Positions 25,814 through 35,029 of a stretch of 64,000 bases of DNA are shown one piece after another. The stretch's first letter is position 1; every line of letters begins with the position of its first letter. The stretch lies in contig NZ_AP022671.1 in the NCBI RefSeq assembly GCF_011405515.1, positions 2,542,001 through 2,606,000 of the forward strand, in the 5' to 3' direction. A program made the translations under genes and the position numbers. This stretch comes from Nitrospira sp. KM1 (GTDB lineage Bacteria > Nitrospirota > Nitrospiria > Nitrospirales > Nitrospiraceae). Below the pieces are notes generated by a model, which made no database searches, was not told where the DNA came from, and worked only from the letters and a program-made list of their open reading frames with translations.

Positions 25814-26110
25814 TTGGAAGAAGTCGCCGACACCATCGTCGGTCTGGTCCAGCGGATCAATGCCGATCAGTCCCGGCCGCTCCGGACTCAAGTTCTCTCA
25901 CGTCAACTATCCGAAGCGGCTCACTCAATTGCCTTCCGTGAAGATGTTGAGGCAGTTCTCAAATCATCTGAGATCACTTCTGACAGATTTCCAACATCGA
26001 TGCGAAGAGATGATACCGCTTACTCAATAATGAAAGTTGTGCGGTTCCAGGATGGACGCACTCTGAGGGGCGCTTGGTTGCAAGGTAATGTGTGGCTGTC
26101 GATCGAGTGA
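25814..26110 (+). CDS. Hypothetical 98-aa protein
   Basis: The start is set at TTG 25814 because the open frame further upstream would translate through the promoter, and GGGAG lies 7 bp before TTG. The protein (LEEVADTIVGLVQRINADQS... SIMKVVRFQDGRTLRGAWLQ) is small and soluble. No family is recognised. The strong promoter implies abundant expression. A lysine-rich micro-ORF follows 31 bp after the stop with its own strong ribosome site, suggesting a two-gene unit. Confidence 0.65.
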   Translation: MEEVADTIVGLVQRINADQSRPLRTQVLSRQLSEAAHSIAFREDVEAVLKSSEITSDRFPTSMRRDDTAYSIMKVVRFQDGRTLRGAWLQGNVWLSIE

Positions 26111-26141
26111 AATTCAACAATCGCGAAGGGAGGTGAGAGTC

Positions 26142-26180
26142 TTGGCGACGAAGAAAGCAGCAAAGAAGAAAAAGAAGTAA
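26142..26180 (+). CDS. Lysine-rich micro-ORF (12 aa)
   Basis: TTG 26142 is preceded by GGGAGGTGA at an ideal distance and encodes MATKKAAKKKKK then TAA. The peptide resembles the AAKK repeats of histone-like tails. It is followed by a GC-rich inverted repeat (GCCTCG to CGAGGC, about 26184-26212), which may act as terminator. It might instead be a decayed tail of a longer gene or a translated leader, but the ribosome site is better than that of most genes here. Confidence 0.5.
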   Translation: MATKKAAKKKKK

Positions 26181-26310
26181 CCCCGCCTCGATTCTAGCGT
26201 CGGGGGCGAGGCCACTCGTTCCCGACGTTATACTTCCTCTGATATGAATAACCGACAGACCGTTCGGGCGAAGCCTGTGGACTCGCCGTAGGCGATGGAA
26301 GCGCGTTTCC

Positions 26311-27252
26311 TTATGAGGCGGGCTGAAGCGTTGCGAGTGGAACCGGACGGGATCCAACTAAGACCGTGTGTTTGAGTTCCGACTGGGGAATCGAATGCTC
26401 AGCATTGAGCAGGACCCAACAATCAGGGTGCGTCAGGATCTGTTTCACCAGTTTGGTATGTAAGGCATGGCCGGACCGATCGGCAATGAGATGGCCGATA
26501 AAGGGAGCACCAAGGAGAGAAAAATCACCGATCAAATCCAAGACCTTATGCCGAACGAATTCATCGGAGAAGCGGAGCCCGGTTTCGTTCAACATACCGT
26601 CCTTTGAGAGGACGATCGTATTATCTAAATTTCCACCCCGGCCGAGTCCACGCGCCCAGAGCGCCTCCACTTCGTGCAAAAATCCGAATGTGCGGGCGGA
26701 AGCAATTTCAGACTCGAAGGCATCGGCAGAGTGTTCATATTCATAGGTTTGTGTGTCGATGAATGGGTGATTATACTGGATCGAATACGTGATTTTCGGC
26801 ATCGATGAAGGTTCAATACGAATTGAACGGACGCCATCCACAATTTCTAATGGCTGCGTAATCTTGATGTATGGTTGGCGCTTCGGTTGAGACACCAGGC
26901 CGGCTGCTTTGATCAAACGGACGAAGTGAGCCGAACTGCCGTCCATGACCGGAGCTTCTCCTGCGTCGATCTCCACGAAAACGTTATCGACATTCAAGCC
27001 TGCGAGGGCGGCCAAAACGTGTTCGATGGTTTTGACTTGAAATCCATTTCCGCTGATGGCGGTACATAATTCCGTGGGAACGAGGTGTTCGACGGATGCA
27101 GCCAGAGATGCTCCAGCATGCCCATTGCGGTTCACAAATACGACTCCCGTATCTACAGGAGCAGGGCGTAGCACCATTGTGACGGGGTGACCTGAATGAA
27201 GGCCAGTCCCTGTACAACTTATTGAATTGGCTAAAGTCTGCTGAAGTCTCAC
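26311..27252 (-). CDS. lpxC: UDP-3-O-acyl-N-acetylglucosamine deacetylase
   Basis: This zinc enzyme catalyses the committed step of lipid A synthesis. Zinc ligands and catalytic residues are seen in KTIEHVLAAL (His), VRHKVLDLIGDFSLLG (His and Asp) and DRSGHALHTKLV (catalytic His). GTGLHSG and EAPVMDGSS are further signatures. GTG 27252 is preferred over the in-frame ATG 27279 because GGAGG lies 7 bp before it and residues from VRLQQTLANS onward fit the family start. 313 aa is the usual length. It stands alone, outside a lipid A cluster, with an AT-rich leader. Confidence 0.95.
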   Translation of the reverse strand: MRLQQTLANSISCTGTGLHSGHPVTMVLRPAPVDTGVVFVNRNGHAGASLAASVEHLVPTELCTAISGNGFQVKTIEHVLAALAGLNVDNVFVEIDAGEAPVMDGSSAHFVRLIKAAGLVSQPKRQPYIKITQPLEIVDGVRSIRIEPSSMPKITYSIQYNHPFIDTQTYEYEHSADAFESEIASARTFGFLHEVEALWARGLGRGGNLDNTIVLSKDGMLNETGLRFSDEFVRHKVLDLIGDFSLLGAPFIGHLIADRSGHALHTKLVKQILTHPDCWVLLNAEHSIPQSELKHTVLVGSRPVPLATLQPAS

Positions 27253-27279
27253 AGTGCATCCTCCGTAAAAATCACCCAC

Positions 27280-27616
27280 TGGCTACAGCAACTCATGTGC
27301 CAACATTTTTGTCATAGTATTGGGATTTATAAAGCATTAATAATATTCATGTTTATGAACATTTATCTGAAATATAGCATTGTTGTAAAAACATTACACA
27401 TGTGACTTTTAAATGGATTTTGAAGAACTGATAATCGATCGCAAGCGAATATTAGAACTTCAAGGAATGGAATACTTCTCAATTTATACCAGAGGTTCCA
27501 GATGGTGGCTTGCCGTTCCTACTACTATTATCCTGCGCCGTCCACGGCAGGGTTCTCCTCTGTCCTAGAAAATTGGCCTGTGTAATACTGCGTATTAGGA
27601 AAGGTCTTTCAAAACA
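27280..27616. other. AT-rich divergent intergenic region (lpxC / GST)
   Basis: This stretch separates lpxC (minus) from the GST-type gene (plus) and must hold both promoters. It is much more AT-rich than its surroundings (27300-27430), with ATGTTTATGAACAT as an inverted repeat near 27349-27362. I could not pick a single convincing -35/-10 pair on either strand. No ORF is supported. Confidence 0.5.
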
Positions 27617-28561
27617 ATGATCGAGCACGCACAGTTTCCAGGCGAGCAAACCGAGGCGGGTGAATTCAAGCGACAAGACGACGTATTTCGTAACTGGGTA
27701 ACAGACGGAGGAGAGTCTGGCTATCCACCTGAGTCAAATCGCTACCATCTTTATGTCTCGTGGGCCTGCCCTTGGGCTCATCGCACCATTATTGCCAGGA
27801 AATTAAAGAAGCTTGAAGGCATAGTCGGAATGACTGTGGTGGACCCGCTGCGCAACGATCGGGGATGGGCATTCCGCGAAGGACCTGGTCATTCAGCCGA
27901 CACCATTAACGGATTCCGCTATCTGCGTGAGGCCTACCAGGCCACCGCTGATGATTACCGAGGGCGCGTGACCGTGCCAGTCCTATGGGATAGATCGACC
28001 AAACGAATCGTCAGCAATTCCGATGACGATATCATGCGAATGTTCAACAGCGCATTCAATCGATTGACGGACAGTCTCATCGATCTCTATCCGCCCCCAC
28101 TTCAACGAGACATCGATGCGATGAACGAGTTTATCTACGAGAATGTGAACGACGGTGTCTATCGGGCAGGATTTGCGACGGCGCAAGGGATCTATGAAAA
28201 AGCGGTGCGCCGACTATTTGATGCATTGGATCAACTTGAGGCAAGGCTTTCAAGCCGGCGTTATCTTTTCGGAGCTAAGGCTGTCGAGACCGACTGGCGT
28301 CTGTTCGTGACCCTTGTCCGGTTCGACGCGGTGTATCACGGGCATTTCAAGTGCAACATTCGAAGAATCATCGACTATCCGAACCTGTTCGGATATCTCA
28401 AAGACCTCTATCAAATTGACGGTATCGCCGATACGGTGAACTTCGATCATATCAAACGTCACTATTACATCACCCACGATGACATCAATCCGACGAGGAT
28501 CGTACCAGTCGGTCCTGACCAGAACCTCCGCGCGCCGCACGGACGCCACAAGCTGGTGTGA
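27617..28561 (+). CDS. Glutathionyl-hydroquinone reductase-type GST (xi class)
   Basis: This 314-aa protein belongs to the GST xi class. The catalytic Cys is in YVSWACPWAHRTII. Further marks are DPLRNDRGWAF, YRGRVTVPVLWD and SNSDDDIMRMFNSAF in the thioredoxin half, then an all-helical C-terminal domain with ETDWRLFVTLVRFDAVYHGH. Family members reduce glutathionyl-hydroquinones and other conjugates. It is cytoplasmic and a stand-alone gene. The start is ATG 27617; an AGGAAAGG sequence lies upstream at a slightly long distance. Confidence 0.93.
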   Translation: MIEHAQFPGEQTEAGEFKRQDDVFRNWVTDGGESGYPPESNRYHLYVSWACPWAHRTIIARKLKKLEGIVGMTVVDPLRNDRGWAFREGPGHSADTINGFRYLREAYQATADDYRGRVTVPVLWDRSTKRIVSNSDDDIMRMFNSAFNRLTDSLIDLYPPPLQRDIDAMNEFIYENVNDGVYRAGFATAQGIYEKAVRRLFDALDQLEARLSSRRYLFGAKAVETDWRLFVTLVRFDAVYHGHFKCNIRRIIDYPNLFGYLKDLYQIDGIADTVNFDHIKRHYYITHDDINPTRIVPVGPDQNLRAPHGRHKLV

Positions 28562-28722
28562 AGCAGCTGGTTACAGGGGCCTCATCCGGCTTCCATAGCG
28601 TTCATCCGCTTGGCGATTTCGCGCAGGTGGATGGACCTACAAGCGCAGCTCTCAGCCCTCTCTAGGTTGAGTTTGATTCGGCAAGTGGACCGGCGCCTGT
28701 CCGCAGTCCGTTGCGGTCCCGC

Positions 28723-29349
28723 TTACCGTAGAACGAAATGCGCGCGTCGGTTTTTCTGCCAACAGGTATCTTCGTGTTCTTTGCAGAAGGGCCTGATTTC
28801 TCCATAGCTGATGATTTTCATCCGTGAAGCAGGAACGCCGAGTTCTTCAAGATATTGTTTGGTCGAACGGGCACGCTTCTCACCGAGCACCAGGTTGTAA
28901 GCCAGGGTCCCACGTTCATCGCAATGCCCTTCAATCAATAACGTGTTCCCTTTAGAACGCATGAGCCGGGATGCGTTCGCTTCCAGAATCTCCTGAGCAT
29001 CTTTTCTGATCGTGAACCGGTCATAATCAAAATAGATATCATCGATATCCGTCTCCTCGGATTCCGCGGAGGCAGGACCCTGGCGCGACGACCCCCCAGC
29101 CGCGGAAGAGGAAGAAGGGGCCAATGGAGCCCGCGCGGTTTCCATGGAGGTGCGTGGTTCCTCCGGAATGGTCGCCATGCGGTCAGGCTGGATTGTTTCG
29201 ACCGGCGCCTCGGGCGCGGGACGTTTGGCGCCGGCAGCTTCGTCCCCCGCAGAAGAAAGGGCTCGCTTCCCGCACCCCGCAAGCAAGCCGAGTGCGCTCA
29301 GACATAACACGATTGCTGTAAGTTTTGGGCCGATCGAATCGCGCTTCAT
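28723..29349 (-). CDS. pal: Peptidoglycan-associated lipoprotein (OmpA-like)
   Basis: This 208-aa outer-membrane lipoprotein has a lipobox in LSALGLLAGCGKR, a Pro/Ala/Ser-rich linker of about 80 residues, and a C-terminal OmpA-like domain: DIYFDYDRFTIRKDAQEIL, LIEGHCDERGTLAYNLVLGE (peptidoglycan-binding Asp/Arg) and RMKIISYGEIRPFC. This matches Pal of the Tol-Pal system; tol genes are not next to it. GAGGTGACGC precedes ATG. Two C-terminal cysteines (CKEHEDTC) may form a disulfide. Confidence 0.93.
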   Translation of the reverse strand: MKRDSIGPKLTAIVLCLSALGLLAGCGKRALSSAGDEAAGAKRPAPEAPVETIQPDRMATIPEEPRTSMETARAPLAPSSSSAAGGSSRQGPASAESEETDIDDIYFDYDRFTIRKDAQEILEANASRLMRSKGNTLLIEGHCDERGTLAYNLVLGEKRARSTKQYLEELGVPASRMKIISYGEIRPFCKEHEDTCWQKNRRAHFVLR

Positions 29350-29667
29350 GCGTCACCTCGCAAGTGATGAGTTGGCATACAAATGTTCCGCTTTGTGTCA
29401 GCCTCCGCCGCACCGGCCATTCTGATTGGATGGTATTCCGGCCCGAGCCTATTCGGCATCTGATCCACTTGGGATCGATCACTCATGCCGACAGACATTG
29501 ATCTCGGGAGTGATATCGGATTCGTGGTTCGCCGGTCGCTGCGGGTGCGAAGACCTTATGCGGTACGATAGGACGACACAGGGATATCTGTCAATGTTCC
29601 AGTTCAGGTTCCAAATCGCAGGGTGGTTGTCCCATTGCGCCAGACACCAGATGGCCGCAGCCCTCTG
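29350..29667. other. Intergenic stretch between pal and otsB
   Basis: It contains the upstream region of pal (minus) and the downstream end of otsB (minus). Short frames on both strands show no coding character. No clear terminator or repeat is seen. Confidence 0.4.
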
Positions 29668-30495
29668 TTACAGATCGTTGGCCGCTTCTCTGGGCGCGTT
29701 CGGCTTTCGATCGTCTTCCTCGGCGGCCTCGGGGGTTCGGTCCATCCGGTGAACGAGAAAACGCAGAACCTCTTCTACCTCGCTCTGATGTTTCACATAA
29801 AACTTCGCATGTGACTCCGCGGCGCGCCCGACCCGGACTCCCATGATGATGCCGGTTTTCAGGGAGAACACGCTTTCATCGGTCTCATCATCACCCACGA
29901 AAAACAATCCGTCCCGTTTGAGCTGCTTGGTCAGTGCCAGGGTGGCCGAGCCCTTCGTCGCGTGCCCGGGAGGGAGGAGATTGACCGACCACTTGCCGGT
30001 AATGATGCGCGGAGCCGGCGTCAGTTGCTGAACGAGTCCCAGAATGGCGAGTTGCACTTTTGCAGGTTCTGCCGCATCCCGGAAGTGCAAGGTCAACGAG
30101 TAGCGCTTGTCCTCCACGTCGATTGACAAGGTCCGGAACGCTTCCGCAAGCTGCGTCGTCATGTGCCCTTTCCATTCAGCGCAGATACGTTCAGCAGTTC
30201 GTGCAAGCTGCGCGTCCGCAGCGGGACCTTCGATTCCATGATTACCGATCAAGTACGGAACGGTACCGGCAACTCGTGGCGTCAGATCCGCGACCGACCG
30301 GCCCGATACGATGGCGCACGGCGCTCGCTTGGCGAGTTCCTTCAGCCATTCGCTGACCGACCGAGGAATCTTCACGCCGTGACGGTTTGGTGAAAGAGGC
30401 GCCAGAGTGCCATCGAAATCGAAGGCATACAGGACCCGTTGTGACGCCACCGATCGCAACGCGCGACGGCCTTCAGCCGACAAGAGATAGATCAT
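29668..30495 (-). CDS. otsB: Trehalose-6-phosphate phosphatase
   Basis: This 275-aa HAD-superfamily enzyme removes phosphate from trehalose-6-phosphate. Motif I is YAFDFDGTLAPLSPN (nucleophile and acid/base Asp), motif II-like CAIVSGRSVADL, motif III/IV FVGDDETDESVF. A GNHGIEGP box is typical of OtsB. Its start overlaps the stop of otsA by 4 bp (ATGA), so translation is coupled and both enzymes are made together. The C-terminal tail is acidic and basic without structure. Confidence 0.95.
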   Translation of the reverse strand: MIYLLSAEGRRALRSVASQRVLYAFDFDGTLAPLSPNRHGVKIPRSVSEWLKELAKRAPCAIVSGRSVADLTPRVAGTVPYLIGNHGIEGPAADAQLARTAERICAEWKGHMTTQLAEAFRTLSIDVEDKRYSLTLHFRDAAEPAKVQLAILGLVQQLTPAPRIITGKWSVNLLPPGHATKGSATLALTKQLKRDGLFFVGDDETDESVFSLKTGIIMGVRVGRAAESHAKFYVKHQSEVEEVLRFLVHRMDRTPEAAEEDDRKPNAPREAANDL

Positions 30496-32741
30496 GCTTG
30501 TCCTCCAGTGGTCGTTCTGGCATCGCGAATGTTGGTCTGCCGTTCAATGCGGGCGCGCTGCCGCATCCGGGCGGCATCCATCAGCATCCGGCCCGCCCAT
30601 CGATACACGTTGAACTCCTGGACGATGCCCCGCATGCTGGCCATCCGGGCGCGCTGCTCGCTCGCCGGCATAGTGAGAGCCAGATGCAGCGCAGCGGCGC
30701 ACTGGTCGATATTGTACGGGTTCACCATCAGGGCGTCGGGAAGTTCGGTCGCCGCTCCGGTGAATTGGCTGAGTATCAGGACACCCTGTTCGTCATCCCG
30801 CGCTGCCACGAATTCTTTCGCGACGAGATTCATTCCATCATGGAGGCTGCTGACAATGCAAAAATCGGCTCCCCTGTAGTACGTCGTGACCTCCTCAGGA
30901 TCGTGGTGCTCGATTCGTAAGAGAATGGGACGATTGCCGACTTTTCCAAACCGTCGATTGATTCGATCGGCCGCGGCCAGTACTTGCCGCGTGAGCTGTT
31001 GGTATTCATCGATTTTGGAACGGCTGGGCGCCGCGATCTGAAGGAAGGAGAAGGCGCCGATCCATTCGGGTTGCAATTCGAGCAACCGTTCGACGGCCAG
31101 AAACCGCTCCAATATGCCCTTCGTATAGTCCAGACGTTCCACCCCGACGCCGACTCGATGCGAGTGCGGGAGTCCATTGATCGCCCGGATATGTGTGCGG
31201 CAATCTTGAACGGCCGGTTGTTGAGACAGCCACCGGGTTGGCCACTCGATCGAAATCGGATAGTGCTTCACGGCAGTTTGTTTGCCTCCATGGGTGATCG
31301 TGGAACTATCCCAGTCGATGCGTGTTTCCAATGAACGGTCCACGGTATTGATGAAATTACTGCAATGGAACCGTGTGTGAAATCCAAGGATGCTGCTTCC
31401 CAACAGACCTTCGAGAATTTCACGATACCATGGACAGATGGCATACCGTTCAGGGTTTGGCCAGGGAATGTGCCAAAACGTGATGATGGTGGCATTCGGA
31501 AGATGGTCACGCACCAGTTTGGGAACCAACGCCAGGTGGTAATCCTGCACCAGTACGACCGGGTTATCGGTCTTCGCTTCTTCGACCACAGCCATGGCGA
31601 AGCGCTCGTTCATCGCGTTGTACTGCTCCCAATCCAATGACCTGAATACTGGACGAACATGTGCAAGATGGCACAGCGGCCACAGTCCCTCGTTGGAGAA
31701 CCCGTAATAGTATCCCTCTTCCTCTTTTTGTGACATCCAAATTCGTCTTATGTCATACGAGGGCTGTGCGGGCGGCACCCGCACGTGATGACGCTCATCG
31801 ACGACCTCTCGATCGGCAGTCCCACTGCCGTGGGCGATCCAAACGCCGGAACAGGCCCGCATGATGGGCTCTAATGCGGTAACGACCCCGCTCGCCGGCA
31901 CCTGAACTTCGATATGTTGATCCCGCCGGTTGTGGATATAGGGCTGGCGATTCGAGACGATCAGCACTTCATCTCCCGCCAGATGGTCATGAAGGATGCT
32001 TCTCAGCGTCGCAGGGGTCCAGCTCATTTGACTCTCATCACGCATACGCTTGTCGGCTTCAAGGTCCTGGATCAGGCTCCTGAGATCCTGCGCGACCGGA
32101 TGCAGTTCCGGTCCGTGCCGGTGATCTTTGATCAAGGCCGCCAATCCTTCTCCACTCAGCATTGCCCGGACGCCCTCAACCCATCCGCGCCAGCTGAGGT
32201 GAGCGATGAGCACGGTCACCAATGAAATCACTCCTCCGATGACGGCAAACAAGTAGAACAGGTACCACCTGGTATCGTTGCTTCGCCGGTGCACCCAGCT
32301 CATGTCATGCACCAGCATGAGGCGGCCGAGATCGCGCCCATAGCCTTGGATGCCGACGGAGGATACATGCACTGCTCCGCGCTCCAATTGGAGCACGGCG
32401 GTCTGATCCGCTCGAATAGCGTCGGCTCCGTCGCAGGGAATGGAATCAGGATACGTTTGGGTTCGGTAGGTCAGCTGGTTCGCCTGGTCACAGAAGCCGA
32501 TGGCGAAAAGCCGCTCATCCTGAATGATCCGGTGAAAGTACGAGAGCAGTTTGGTCTTATTGTCCGTTGCCAGAAGTTCCGCAAGAGGACCCTCGGCAGT
32601 GCGGGCAATTAAGGTCGAGCGAATCTCGAGATCCCGCACAAACCATTTCAAGGTCAGCGAGTCGACCAGGGGGATGACACCATAGGCCAAGATAGCCAGG
32701 ACCAGGGCCAGCGGCAGGATAAATCTCAAGGAGAGCGACAT
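30492..32741 (-). CDS. otsA: Trehalose-6-phosphate synthase with N-terminal membrane sensor-like module
   Basis: This 749-aa protein is a fusion. Residues 1-30 form a membrane helix (FILPLALVLAILAYGVIPLV), 30-155 a periplasmic sensor-like region, about 163-185 a second helix (YLFYLFAVIGGVISLVTVLI), then a HAMP-like linker to about residue 250. The rest is a GT20 glucosyltransferase: LIVSNRQPYIHN, WIAHGSG, VLVQDYHLALVP, ITFWHIPWPNPE, VGVERLDYTKGILERFLAVE and LHDGMNLVAKEFVA. It joins UDP-glucose (or another NDP-glucose) to glucose-6-phosphate. The architecture suggests that trehalose synthesis is membrane-located and perhaps tuned by an external signal. Coupled to otsB. Confidence 0.92.
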   Translation of the reverse strand: MSLSLRFILPLALVLAILAYGVIPLVDSLTLKWFVRDLEIRSTLIARTAEGPLAELLATDNKTKLLSYFHRIIQDERLFAIGFCDQANQLTYRTQTYPDSIPCDGADAIRADQTAVLQLERGAVHVSSVGIQGYGRDLGRLMLVHDMSWVHRRSNDTRWYLFYLFAVIGGVISLVTVLIAHLSWRGWVEGVRAMLSGEGLAALIKDHRHGPELHPVAQDLRSLIQDLEADKRMRDESQMSWTPATLRSILHDHLAGDEVLIVSNRQPYIHNRRDQHIEVQVPASGVVTALEPIMRACSGVWIAHGSGTADREVVDERHHVRVPPAQPSYDIRRIWMSQKEEEGYYYGFSNEGLWPLCHLAHVRPVFRSLDWEQYNAMNERFAMAVVEEAKTDNPVVLVQDYHLALVPKLVRDHLPNATIITFWHIPWPNPERYAICPWYREILEGLLGSSILGFHTRFHCSNFINTVDRSLETRIDWDSSTITHGGKQTAVKHYPISIEWPTRWLSQQPAVQDCRTHIRAINGLPHSHRVGVGVERLDYTKGILERFLAVERLLELQPEWIGAFSFLQIAAPSRSKIDEYQQLTRQVLAAADRINRRFGKVGNRPILLRIEHHDPEEVTTYYRGADFCIVSSLHDGMNLVAKEFVAARDDEQGVLILSQFTGAATELPDALMVNPYNIDQCAAALHLALTMPASEQRARMASMRGIVQEFNVYRWAGRMLMDAARMRQRARIERQTNIRDARTTTGGQA

Positions 32742-33162
32742 CCCGCTACCTCACATGCCCTTGGAGCGAGGATCGTTTCTCGGATTCGCGGTGAAGGTGA
32801 TGCTCCACGTACAGTTCACAATTCTTCAATGCCTGGCCTTTGCACCTGGCTATCCCCTTGGGTCACCCGTGTACGTTACCGAATCTAAGGAGATTCTGCC
32901 ATAACAGATCGTCACATCCCGCATGCGTATCTCAGGTGACCATGTGCATTTCGCCGGCCTTGGAGTGAAATCGTCCTGCGACCGCTGAGACGCACGGCAT
33001 CGCGCGGCGCCCTTGATCGTGACATGAAACGCACGGAGGAACGACGGTGCGGATCCAACTACGAAATGCAGACCCTGGATAGCCGGAGACAGGGACATGG
33101 CACGGAGTCATGCCGGACGGCTGCACAGGAACAGCAATACGCGGTCGAGCCGCAGACGATGC
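32742..33162. other. Intergenic region with possible cytochrome c scrap
   Basis: No intact gene is supported. On the minus strand a 64-codon frame (32932-33126) contains MTPCHVPVSGYPG and PPCVSCHDQG, the latter a proper CxxCH heme-binding motif. It has no signal peptide or recognisable length, so at best it is a fragment of a decayed c-type cytochrome. The promoter of otsA should lie at the left end. Confidence 0.35.
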
Positions 33163-33834
33163 TCACGGACGCGGGTCCAGCTCGATGAGACCTTTTCGAA
33201 TTGCTAAAATGGCGGCCTGGGTCCGGTCGTAGACTTGGAGCTTGTGAAAAATATTTCGCACGTGGTTCTTGACCGTTTTTTCACTGAGGTCAAGGCTGTT
33301 CGCAATTTCTTTATTGGTCTTTCCATCTGCCACGAGCCGCAACACGGTGATCTCCCGCTCGGTGAGGTCATGTTCGACCCAGGCAGGCTTTTTCCCCTTC
33401 TTTTGTGCCATGAGTGAAAACTCAGCCAAAATCTTACTGGCGACCGAAGGATGAATGAGGGATTCTCCCCGGTAGATGGCCCGGATGGCGGCGACGATTT
33501 GCGAGGATTCTGAATCCTTCAGAAGATAGCCGGTTGCTCCGGCGCGGACCAGGTCGAAAATGTATTGTTGTTCCTCGTACATGGTCAATGCGACGATGCC
33601 GATGTGCGGGAATTCACGCTTGATCTGCCGGGTCGCTTCGACTCCGCCCATTCTGGGCATGCTGACATCCATCAGAATGACGTCTGGAAGCAGCGTCCGC
33701 GTCTTCTCGACCGATTCCATTCCGTCCTGGGCTTCGCCGACGACATGAATGTCGTCTTTGGTTTTCAAGATAGCGGCGAGTCCCTCCCGCACCACGCGGT
33801 GATCATCGGCAATCAGGACCTTAATCTTTTCCAT
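33163..33834 (-). CDS. NarL/FixJ-family response regulator
   Basis: This 223-aa regulator has a receiver domain with an acidic pocket (VLIADDHRVVREGL), phospho-acceptor Asp in DVILMDVSMPRMGG, Thr in IVALTMYEEQQ and Lys in YLLKDSE. The C-terminal LuxR-type HTH is LTEREITVLRLVADGKTNKE and LSEKTVKNHVRNIFHKL. It overlaps the upstream kinase gene by 14 bp, so they are a cognate pair. Targets are unknown. Confidence 0.95.
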   Translation of the reverse strand: MEKIKVLIADDHRVVREGLAAILKTKDDIHVVGEAQDGMESVEKTRTLLPDVILMDVSMPRMGGVEATRQIKREFPHIGIVALTMYEEQQYIFDLVRAGATGYLLKDSESSQIVAAIRAIYRGESLIHPSVASKILAEFSLMAQKKGKKPAWVEHDLTEREITVLRLVADGKTNKEIANSLDLSEKTVKNHVRNIFHKLQVYDRTQAAILAIRKGLIELDPRP

Positions 33835-34936
33835 TGTCCGGCCTCTCCTTTTTCCCTAGCGGCACGTCCACGATAATCGTCGTGCCACGCCCCTTCTTTG
33901 ATTGGATCGTCGCCTCGCCTCCGACCAGTTTGGCTCGTTCCACGATGCCTCGAAGTCCGAAATGATCCCATTTCTCGGGATCGTGTAGCACTTGATCCAT
34001 GTTAAAACCGATCCCGTTGTCGGCAATCGTCACGGTGAGCCGGTCAAAGTCGATGTCGAGCCGAACGGACACGCGATCGGCCTTGGCATGCTGAACCACA
34101 TTGCTCAATGCTTCCTGGACGATGCGAAAGAGAAAAATCTTGGTACGCGGAAAGAGAATCTGTTCATCCCCGGAGACGTGAAATTCCGTTTTGATGCGAT
34201 ATTGTGTTTGATAAGACTTCAGATAATTCGTCAATCCGGGAATGAGCTCCATCTTATCGTATTGCAGCGGCCGCAGATTGAAGATGACCTGTCTGGCTTC
34301 CTGGATTGCCAGTTTCAGCTGTTCCTTGCTTTCGCGAAGGGTGGCAAGGCTCGCCTTGGGATTCTTACGGATGAGTTGTTGAGACAACTCCAATTTGAAG
34401 TTGACCCCGGCCAGACTTTGAACCAATCCGTCATGGATTTCGCATGCGATGCGCGTCCGCTCCTCTGTGACGGCCGTACCGGTTTCCTTCACGTACAGCC
34501 GGTACAACGACTGGTATTTATTAAGCGTCTTTTCAATTTCGGTCGTCGCGCGGATGCGGGCTTCAATAAGTTCCCACATGAATTTGGCGCTGGCCCCTCC
34601 GATGATCGTGACACCCATGCGGTGGAAATCCCGGAGAAACTGACCCACCTCGACATTGCCGGAGACGTCGATGATCAGATCGACCTCCTCCATCTCCAAT
34701 AAGCGGCGGAAGTCCCGTGTGACGGGGATTTTCAATTGCTTGGCCAATATCAGCCCGCGCGCCTGAGGATCGTTATCGGCAATGCCGACGATTTTCACCA
34801 ATGGATCCGTCGCAAAGATTTCCATGAGCGCCGTTCCTCCACGGCCGGCGCCGATGATGGCGACGTGCGTGGAACTGGACGCTCCCTTTTTTCGCGCGGT
34901 CCGTGATGACGTTGTTGAACCGGTCGGCATGGTCAT
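33821..34936 (-). CDS. Sensor histidine kinase with N-terminal Rossmann domain
   Basis: This 371-aa cytoplasmic kinase without membrane helices has an unusual order. Residues 20-120 look like a Gfo/Idh/MocA-type NAD(P)-binding fold (HVAIIGAGRGGTALMEIF, VKIVGIADNDPQARG, VDLIIDVSGNVEVGQFLRDF). A coiled-coil linker follows, then HisKA_3 with the phospho-His in RIACEIHDGLVQSLAG, and HATPase boxes FRIVQEALSNVVQHAKA, VTIADNGIGFNM and HFGLRGIVERAKLVGG. It pairs with the NarL-type regulator. By inference it could sense NAD(H) redox state or a small ligand bound in the Rossmann cleft. Confidence 0.9.
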   Translation of the reverse strand: MTMPTGSTTSSRTARKKGASSSTHVAIIGAGRGGTALMEIFATDPLVKIVGIADNDPQARGLILAKQLKIPVTRDFRRLLEMEEVDLIIDVSGNVEVGQFLRDFHRMGVTIIGGASAKFMWELIEARIRATTEIEKTLNKYQSLYRLYVKETGTAVTEERTRIACEIHDGLVQSLAGVNFKLELSQQLIRKNPKASLATLRESKEQLKLAIQEARQVIFNLRPLQYDKMELIPGLTNYLKSYQTQYRIKTEFHVSGDEQILFPRTKIFLFRIVQEALSNVVQHAKADRVSVRLDIDFDRLTVTIADNGIGFNMDQVLHDPEKWDHFGLRGIVERAKLVGGEATIQSKKGRGTTIIVDVPLGKKERPDNGKD

Positions 34937-35029
34937 ATCCTGTAGGGATGCAGACGGCGGACTATCATGGTACGACGTGCGGCGGGAGACAAGAAAACGC
35001 GAGGGGTTCTCCGCCAGAAGGTTAGCCCG

